The position numbers were made by a program, and so were the translations under genes. Source: JADJVL01 sp046331545 (GTDB lineage: Bacteria > Acidobacteriota > Holophagae > Holophagales > Holophagaceae). Taken from it: a stretch of DNA of 64,000 bases. Shown one piece after another: positions 60,701-64,000 of the stretch. How positions within the stretch are numbered: the first letter of the stretch is position 1; every line of letters starts with the position of its first letter. The notes beneath the pieces are model-generated. The model worked only from the letters and a program-made list of their open reading frames with translations. It did no database searches and was not told the DNA's origin. Where the stretch lies: assembly GCA_046331545.1 (NCBI GenBank), contig JAXLQR010000002.1, positions 3,038,001 through 3,102,000 on the forward strand, read 5' to 3'.

Positions 60701-60959
60701 CGTGATCCTCATGGCCGCGGAATCCCCCCTCCACGTGCAGCCCTCGGGTTCCGCGCCCCATGGCGGCATCCAGCTCCAGGTGATGGAAAGGACCGCCCGG
60801 GGCTTCGTCCCCACCGGGACCAGCGTGTACCTCTACCGCCTCCCGGGGCGTCGCCTCTGGCTCACCATCCCGCCGGCGGTGCTGCGGCCCGAAGGGGAGA
60901 AGGCCGAGGAGCCGCCGGGCTGGTGGGCCTGGCTGACCGGCGCGGGGGGGAAGCGGTGA
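57753..60959 (+). CDS. FHA domain - membrane - zincin-like fusion protein
   Basis: This 1068-residue protein has an N-terminal FHA domain (about 20-95; LRLGREDDNDLVV, GVSRHHARLV, LGSSNGTWMD), a Pro-rich linker, a transmembrane helix (about 148-172) and a large extracytoplasmic region. Around residue 523 it contains HELFHVVQKEYF, an HExxH zinc motif, followed about 35 residues later by FGEATALVLEEEAEPH, which could supply the third ligand. FHA domains bind phosphothreonine, so the cytoplasmic end may respond to a Ser/Thr kinase while the outer part acts as a peptidase. GAGG precedes the ATG. It overlaps the RDD gene by 4 nt. Confidence 0.82.
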   Translation: MSWLWVYPPGAGPQDARAVEVPARGLRLGREDDNDLVVADGGVSRHHARLVPGDGGWILEDLGSSNGTWMDRVRVQRCRLAPGQAFRVGDTRLVLVEAEAARMSTPAPVPPSGPVPGQPPVQAADPGTGAAPAARPERGPGGGRKALACLAGLAGLGALGLAALAAFLLLESGRPGLLPSQFLSLAANGWSGRLRPAAPPRVDTPPLDVAPHPALRLTAEGGALDRPRAFRARALEAPELDGAMARLDGMVPAAGFELDAGMTDEECFARPVRMAWDPAALGIPAAAARRLRIVRLAPDGKPQHLATRLEDGKVVADLRHNGIFFAVFLGFAGWEVITLVRDQVEQGTFDRHVADTAGPFRLFWPRKLPLADTAEYRRVEGELKARWAAAMAMPAQGSDRQVWTGRYYAYLADPEVKRLQAVMEDPAWKRVNYYPPAVANSLLAFERGYEYLHATRGFLKRSDLIEIHFIDPWTGNPGDYAYTLDGSYTYPYIHVNLALVPATRQAGAAPSKEMDDLHTTAVHELFHVVQKEYFNWTKYLNWTQFRGGGKFVWFGEATALVLEEEAEPHYLSRGWVGTFHKTFDPGKFMGLYKLPMDAQGKDEEETRHKGYAASRFLLSLRDRYYGANRDAFLKALLEAFGTFRTGAVDALKQVTSQSDQVLSADYMLFCAKEAWPVYNNVPVPLAADLSAADPRRSWKDTGPLSSPCVELRWRSVPAADLRAAKVMVRTHKGLDRGIQHRWGWNRGAATEFRTITGPSVVAEVKASGHPSLPNAGLALQRVEAYTTSPWFAPSGDTTSALLLLPPKGAPRIRLNADRKSLHVEVPETPLWRLGESREIRVRFHGSLSGGRPLAISLGKGRLEADLELGQILGTQLGDGQGASVLKEAMKAVSPQDIQDMLAISEFMQGVTGQRNELLVSYSEVVSLDPDDPASAGAEGPESEVFKVPAEAQPGTLAFDVSGTWSGQVLFLHRPIIFRVGNPGVILMAAESPLHVQPSGSAPHGGIQLQVMERTARGFVPTGTSVYLYRLPGRRLWLTIPPAVLRPEGEKAEEPPGWWAWLTGAGGKR

Positions 60960-61438
60960 GCGGGCTCCGCTATGGCGGCTTCTGGCTGCGGGCCTGGGCC
61001 TTCCTCCTGGACGCGCTGGTGCTCCTGCCACTGGTCTGGCTGGCGCGCTTCGCCGCCGGCGTGGCCTACGAAGAGCTGCTCAGCCGCACGGTCCTGGATG
61101 CCGCAGGGGAGGCCTTCTCGAGGTACCAGGCCTTGCACGGCCTCGCCCGGGACCTCCTGGGCCTGGGCCTGCCTTGGCTCTACTTCGCGGTCCTCGAGGG
61201 CTTCGGCGGCGCGAGCCTCGGCAAGCGGATCGCGGGCCTGCGGGTGCGCGACGCGGAGGGAAGACCCATCGGCCCGCTGCGGTCCGCCTGGCGCAACCTG
61301 GTGAAGCCCCTCAGCCTGGGCTGCTGCTGCGGCGGGCTCCTCCTCGCGGCCTGGACCGCCCGGAAGCGCGCCCTCCATGACTGGCTGTCGGGGACGGTGG
61401 TGGTGCGCGAGGGCTCCGTCCCGGCCGGGCCCGCCTGA
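60956..61438 (+). CDS. RDD family membrane protein
   Basis: This 160-residue protein starts at a GTG overlapping the FHA gene stop. It has the RDD pattern: GGFWLRAWAFLLDALVLLPL as first helix with the Arg/Asp, GASLGKRIAGLRVRDAEGRP in the middle, and KRALHDWLSGTVVV at the C-terminus. The function of RDD proteins is mostly unknown. Translational coupling suggests that it accompanies the FHA-zincin protein in the membrane. Confidence 0.88.
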   Translation: MSGLRYGGFWLRAWAFLLDALVLLPLVWLARFAAGVAYEELLSRTVLDAAGEAFSRYQALHGLARDLLGLGLPWLYFAVLEGFGGASLGKRIAGLRVRDAEGRPIGPLRSAWRNLVKPLSLGCCCGGLLLAAWTARKRALHDWLSGTVVVREGSVPAGPA

Positions 61439-61451
61439 GGCGGAGCCTCCC

Positions 61452-62066
61452 CTACACGGGCCAGGGCCCCGCGCCTTCCCGCACCAGCAGGGGCTCCTCG
61501 CCGGTGAGGTCCACGATGGTGCTGCCCACGCCCACGGGCTCGCCGCAGTCCACCACGAGGTCGAGGGCATGGCCCATGACCTCCTCGATCTCCCAGGCGC
61601 TGGTCATGGGCGGCTCGCCCGCGAAGTTGCAGCTGGTGGTGATGATGGGCTCGCCCAGCAGCTTCACCAGCTCGATGCAGAAGGGGTGGTCGGGGATGCG
61701 CAGGCCCACGATGGGATGGGCCTTGCCCTTGGACTCCAGGTAGCGAGGCACCTCGCGGCTGGCGGGCAGCAGCACCGTGTAGGGGCCCGGGAGGAGCTGC
61801 TTGAGGATGCGGAAGGTGGGCGTGTCGAGGTGGCGGGTGTAGCGGCAGAGCATCTCGAAGTCGCCGCAGAGGACGCTCATGGGCTTCCTCGCGTCGCGGC
61901 CCTTGATGGCGAAGATGCGGTCCACGGCCTTCTTGCGGTGGGCCAGGCAGCCCAGGCCGAAGAGGGTGTCCGTGGGATAGGCGATGACGCCGTCCTTGCG
62001 CAGCAGCTCCGCCACCCGCTCCAGGTGCCGCCGCTGGGGCGTCTGGGGGTGGATCGGGAGGATCAA
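61452..62066 (-). CDS. L-threonylcarbamoyladenylate synthase (Sua5/YciO/YrdC family)
   Basis: The 204-residue product has the YrdC-fold motifs VIAYPTDTLFGLGC, IKGRDARKPMSVLCG, TVLLPASREVP and IITTSCNFAGEPP, and a C-terminal VVDCGEPVGVGSTIVDLTG. The YciO sub-branch resembles it in length. The family makes threonylcarbamoyl-AMP for t6A37 in tRNA. The start is a rare TTG at 62066, supported by GGAG upstream and the TTGA overlap with the NUDIX gene. It is convergent with the RDD gene. Confidence 0.85.
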   Translation of the reverse strand: MILPIHPQTPQRRHLERVAELLRKDGVIAYPTDTLFGLGCLAHRKKAVDRIFAIKGRDARKPMSVLCGDFEMLCRYTRHLDTPTFRILKQLLPGPYTVLLPASREVPRYLESKGKAHPIVGLRIPDHPFCIELVKLLGEPIITTSCNFAGEPPMTSAWEIEEVMGHALDLVVDCGEPVGVGSTIVDLTGEEPLLVREGAGPWPV

Positions 62067-62740
62067 GGGAGCTCCCCGTGCAGGTCCGCCCACCGCGCCC
62101 GGCCCGGGCTGGGGTGCTCGGCGGGCCGCTGGAAGAAGCGCTCCGAGAGGGCGGCGTCCATGGGCTGGGCCGCGCCGGCGCGGCGGGCCTGGAGGGCCAG
62201 CAGGGCCACCACGGTGAGGCCGTCGGTGACCTCGCCCCGGAGCACCCGGCGGACGCAGGACTCGAAGGGCTCGCGCAGGAGGGCCAGCTCCTCGTCGTCC
62301 TCGGCCTCGCCCTCGGCATGGCGCAGGTCCCGGGCGAGGAAGAGGAAGGCCTCCTCGTCGGTGGAGGAATTGCTCGTGTGGAAGAAGGCCAGGGGCTCCC
62401 AGATCCCCGCCTCCACCTGGGCCTCTTCCCGCAGCTCCCGGCGGATGGCTTCGAAGGGGGACTCGGAGGGATCGCCGCCGCCCTCGGGGATCTCCCAGGA
62501 GTAGCGCTCCAGCGGATAGCGCCACTGGCCCACCAGCAGCACGCGGTCCTCCTCGTCCAGGGCCAGCACGCCACAGGCCGTGCGGTGGAAGCCGCAGACC
62601 GCGTAGGCCCCCTCGGCGCCCTTGCGGTGCCGCACCCGGTCCTCCCGCACGCGGATCCAGGGCGAGTCGTAGACCGCGCGCCGGCCCAGGACCTCGAAGG
62701 GGTCCGGGTGCTCGGGGACGGGCAGGGGGGGCAGCGCCAT
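62063..62740 (-). CDS. NUDIX hydrolase (ADP-ribose pyrophosphatase-like)
   Basis: The product of about 225 residues has the Nudix box in EGGGDPSESPFEAIRREL followed by REEAQVEAG, with the catalytic glutamates present. It resembles enzymes that split ADP-ribose or GDP-mannose-type substrates. The ATG at 62740 (residue M of MALPPLPVPE) is used; GGAGG is only 1 nt away from it, so the TTG at 62752 may be the true start. It overlaps the Sua5-type gene by 4 nt. Confidence 0.85.
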   Translation of the reverse strand: MALPPLPVPEHPDPFEVLGRRAVYDSPWIRVREDRVRHRKGAEGAYAVCGFHRTACGVLALDEEDRVLLVGQWRYPLERYSWEIPEGGGDPSESPFEAIRRELREEAQVEAGIWEPLAFFHTSNSSTDEEAFLFLARDLRHAEGEAEDDEELALLREPFESCVRRVLRGEVTDGLTVVALLALQARRAGAAQPMDAALSERFFQRPAEHPSPGRARWADLHGELP

Positions 62741-62756
62741 GCCTCCATTCAACCAA

Positions 62757-62780
62757 AAACGCCCGCGGTCGCGGGCGTTT
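62757..62780 (-). terminator. Rho-independent terminator of rpsO
   Basis: An 11-bp stem AAACGCCCGCG/CGCGGGCGTTT with a GT loop is followed on the minus strand by a T-run. It lies 20 nt after the rpsO stop and before the NUDIX gene. Confidence 0.88.
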
Positions 62781-62799
62781 CCGGCGGTTCGGGGCGGGC

Positions 62800-63069
62800 C
62801 TAGCGGCGCAGGCCGAGGCGCTCGATCAGGGTCGCGTAGCGGTCCTTGCTCTTCTTCTTCAGGTAGTCCAGCAGGCGGCGGCGCTGGCCGACCATGATCA
62901 TCAGGCCGCGGCGGCTGTGGAAGTCCTTGGTGTGGGTCTTGAAGTGCTCGGTGAGGTCGTTGATGCGTTTGGTGAGGATCGCGACCTGGACCTCGGGCGA
63001 GCCGGTGTCGGTGGCGTGCTGCTTGAAGTCCTCGATGATGATGCTCTTCTGAGCGGGGGAGAGGGCCAT
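62800..63069 (-). CDS. rpsO: 30S ribosomal protein S15
   Basis: The 89-residue protein has the S15 signature LSPAQKSIIIEDFKQHATDTGSPEVQVAILT (in parts: DTGSPEVQVAILTKRINDL) and RRGLMIMVGQRRRLLDYL, and ends IERLGLRR. It binds 16S rRNA early in small-subunit assembly. GGAG lies before the ATG. In many bacteria pnp follows rpsO, but here a terminator and a NUDIX gene follow instead. Confidence 0.98.
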   Translation of the reverse strand: MALSPAQKSIIIEDFKQHATDTGSPEVQVAILTKRINDLTEHFKTHTKDFHSRRGLMIMVGQRRRLLDYLKKKSKDRYATLIERLGLRR

Positions 63070-63242
63070 GGAGGCTCCTGTTCGGGTGGTTCGCCCGTCA
63101 CCGTTTCCGCAGACCCAAGACCGCGGGAAGGTCGAAGTCCGGGAGAGGCCGGACGCCTGGTGTGTTTCAAGGACTGATCGGTGGGGATCAGGGCGGCGGC
63201 TACGCCGCCTTGTCATTCGGCCTCGCGCGGGACGCTCGGCCG

Positions 63243-63315
63243 AAAAATGCCGATCGCACGCTCCTCAGGAGCGTGCTCCCGACTTAGCGCGCAGCGCTAA
63301 GTCGGAGGCATTTTT
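63243..63315 (-). terminator. Branched hairpin terminator downstream of tRNA-Leu
   Basis: An outer 9-bp stem AAAAATGCC/GGCATTTTT (63243-63251 with 63307-63315) encloses two perfect hairpins: GCACGCTCCT/AGGAGCGTGC (63256-63276) and CGACTTAGCGC/GCGCTAAGTCG (63280-63304). On the minus strand it begins directly at the CCA end of tRNA-Leu and ends in T5, so it probably terminates the tRNA transcript. The remaining gap to rpsO (63070-63242) holds GC-rich inverted repeats (GGCGGCGG-CCGCC and TTCGGCC-GGCCGAA) but no gene. Confidence 0.7.
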
Positions 63316-63401
63316 GGTGCGGATAGAGGGAGTCGAACCCCCACGACCTTGCGATCACTAGAACCTGAATCTAGCGCGTCTACCAATTCCGCCATATCCG
63401 C
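63315..63401 (-). tRNA. tRNA-Leu (anticodon CAG)
   Basis: The minus strand folds as a class II tRNA: acceptor GCGGATA/TATCCGC with A discriminator and encoded CCA, D-loop containing GGAATTGGTAGAC, anticodon stem CTAGA/TCTAG with loop TTCAGGT, a variable arm of about 15 nt and T-arm GGGGGTTCGACTCCC. The anticodon CAG reads CTG, the dominant leucine codon of the surrounding genes. Confidence 0.97.
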
Positions 63402-63502
63402 GTTCAAAGACGGCGCCGGGCCCCTCGAGGCGCGGCGAGCCGAAGGAAAAGCCTATCGCGCCCGCGCCGGCCCATCAAGCGGGATTTCCGCGGGGAAGGG
63501 CC

Positions 63503-63976
63503 CTACCACTCCTTGTACGGGACGCCGTTCATGCCGACGCCGGGGGAGGTCGTGTAAACGTCGAACACGTGCCCGCCGCCCCAGCTCGTGCTCTTGGGGT
63601 CGTCGTTGGTGGAGCGCAGACCCCACTCGGCCTTCCCGGTCATCGGATCCACCGGGACGCGGCGCAGGAAGCGCAGCTTGCCGGTGGCCCGGCCGGTCAC
63701 CTCGACGCCGTCCACCAGGACGTCCAGGTTCTCGGGGTAGCCCATCTGCTCCGGCGGCGGGGCCTTGATGCGCTGCTGCTCGGCCGCGGCCTTGTAGTTG
63801 TCGATGGCGGTGCGCATCTCCCGCAGGGCCCGGCGCAGCTCCAGCTCGCGCTGCCGCTTCAGCCCGTTCTTCGCCATCGGGACCACCGCCGACGCCAGGA
63901 TGATCAGCACCGTGGCGGTGACGATCATCTCCAGGAGCGTGAAGCCCCGGTGGCGGAGGGACCCGGCGGCGCGCAC
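63503..63976 (-). CDS. Type II secretion major pseudopilin (GspG-like)
   Basis: The 157-residue product begins with GTG and has the prepilin cleavage site HRGFTLLEMIVTATV at residues 9-23, followed by the hydrophobic N-terminal helix. The remainder contains the GspG-like segment FLRRVPVDPMTGKAEWGLRS. The mature protein would assemble into the periplasmic pseudopilus. It seems to follow another gene on the same strand that runs off the window. Confidence 0.88.
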   Translation of the reverse strand: MRAAGSLRHRGFTLLEMIVTATVLIILASAVVPMAKNGLKRQRELELRRALREMRTAIDNYKAAAEQQRIKAPPPEQMGYPENLDVLVDGVEVTGRATGKLRFLRRVPVDPMTGKAEWGLRSTNDDPKSTSWGGGHVFDVYTTSPGVGMNGVPYKEW

Positions 63977-63977
63977 C

Positions 63978-64000
63978 TCAGTTGACCGTGATGAGGGAGT
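63978..64000 (-). CDS. C-terminal end of an upstream gene, cut by the window edge
   Basis: Only the last seven codons, ending SLITVN and a TGA, can be read, one base before the GspG-type start. The short distance suggests an operon, probably a second pseudopilin or secretion gene, but the fragment is too short to identify. Confidence 0.35.

Noticed and set aside
57174..61031. Upstream extension of the GMC oxidoreductase frame to almost 1800 residues
   Set aside because: The extra sequence is antisense to the FHA-zincin gene and low in complexity; the real GMC N-terminus with the FAD motif begins at 57173.

Overview
The window is GC-rich, densely coded DNA from a Gram-negative bacterium. It carries lpxA and fabZ, two very large Oar-type TonB-dependent receptors, many secreted peptidases (S9, M24, M61, S55-type), two eukaryotic-type Ser/Thr kinases, a BlaI/BlaR1-type pair, mqnA (futalosine route to menaquinone), a multiheme cytochrome c and HrcA/CIRCE-controlled groESL. 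This mix fits Acidobacteriota, most likely class Holophagae (Geothrix/Holophaga-like). The taxon is an inference from gene content and composition, not from a marker alignment.

Layout. 0-5.1 kb: S9 and M24 peptidases and mqnA (minus), with ogt divergent. 5.1-6.4 kb: a visibly AT-richer segment with one DUF2971 gene, probably acquired. 6.4-9.8 kb: speD, an Fe-S RNA uracil methyltransferase and an HD-GYP protein whose start overlaps the methyltransferase start. 9.9-13.1 kb: a hairpin-plus-tandem-repeat element, then fabZ-lpxA-era and a sirtuin. 13.3-16.4 kb: TonB receptor 1. 16.5-20.2 kb: PLPBP, a zinc-ribbon protein and groES-groEL. 20.2-25.5 kb: four short genes with RiPP-like leader/core organisation, a MocR-type regulator lacking the PLP lysine and a membrane Ser/Thr kinase. 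25.5-32.1 kb: MBL-fold hydrolase, MFS transporter, YmdB-type phosphodiesterase and TonB receptor 2. 32.2-44.2 kb: S55 peptidase, beta-propeller protein, aminotransferase, elbB with a duplicated 3' end, a miaE-like gene, TetR, M61 peptidase and GT2. 44.2-44.8 kb: two more copies of the hairpin/tandem-repeat element in inverted orientation. 44.8-53.0 kb: L-serine dehydratase, a DUF1761 protein, aminotransferase, kinase 2 and blaI-blaR1. 53.1-64 kb: triheme cytochrome, TPP enzyme, GMC oxidoreductase pair, an FHA-membrane-zincin fusion, RDD protein, Sua5-type and NUDIX genes, rpsO, tRNA-Leu(CAG) and a type II secretion pseudopilin.

The most novel content is (1) the minus-strand operon of three small leader-bearing peptides feeding into a Ser/Thr kinase, with a fourth related Cys-rich peptide 4 kb away and no LanB/LanC-type enzyme in the window, and (2) a non-coding repeat family made of a long hairpin followed by short tandem repeats built on GGTCAAC, present three times. 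Many genes also show a TAGGCT/TAGACT-like box ending 6-7 nt before the ATG with no Shine-Dalgarno sequence, which suggests leaderless transcription.
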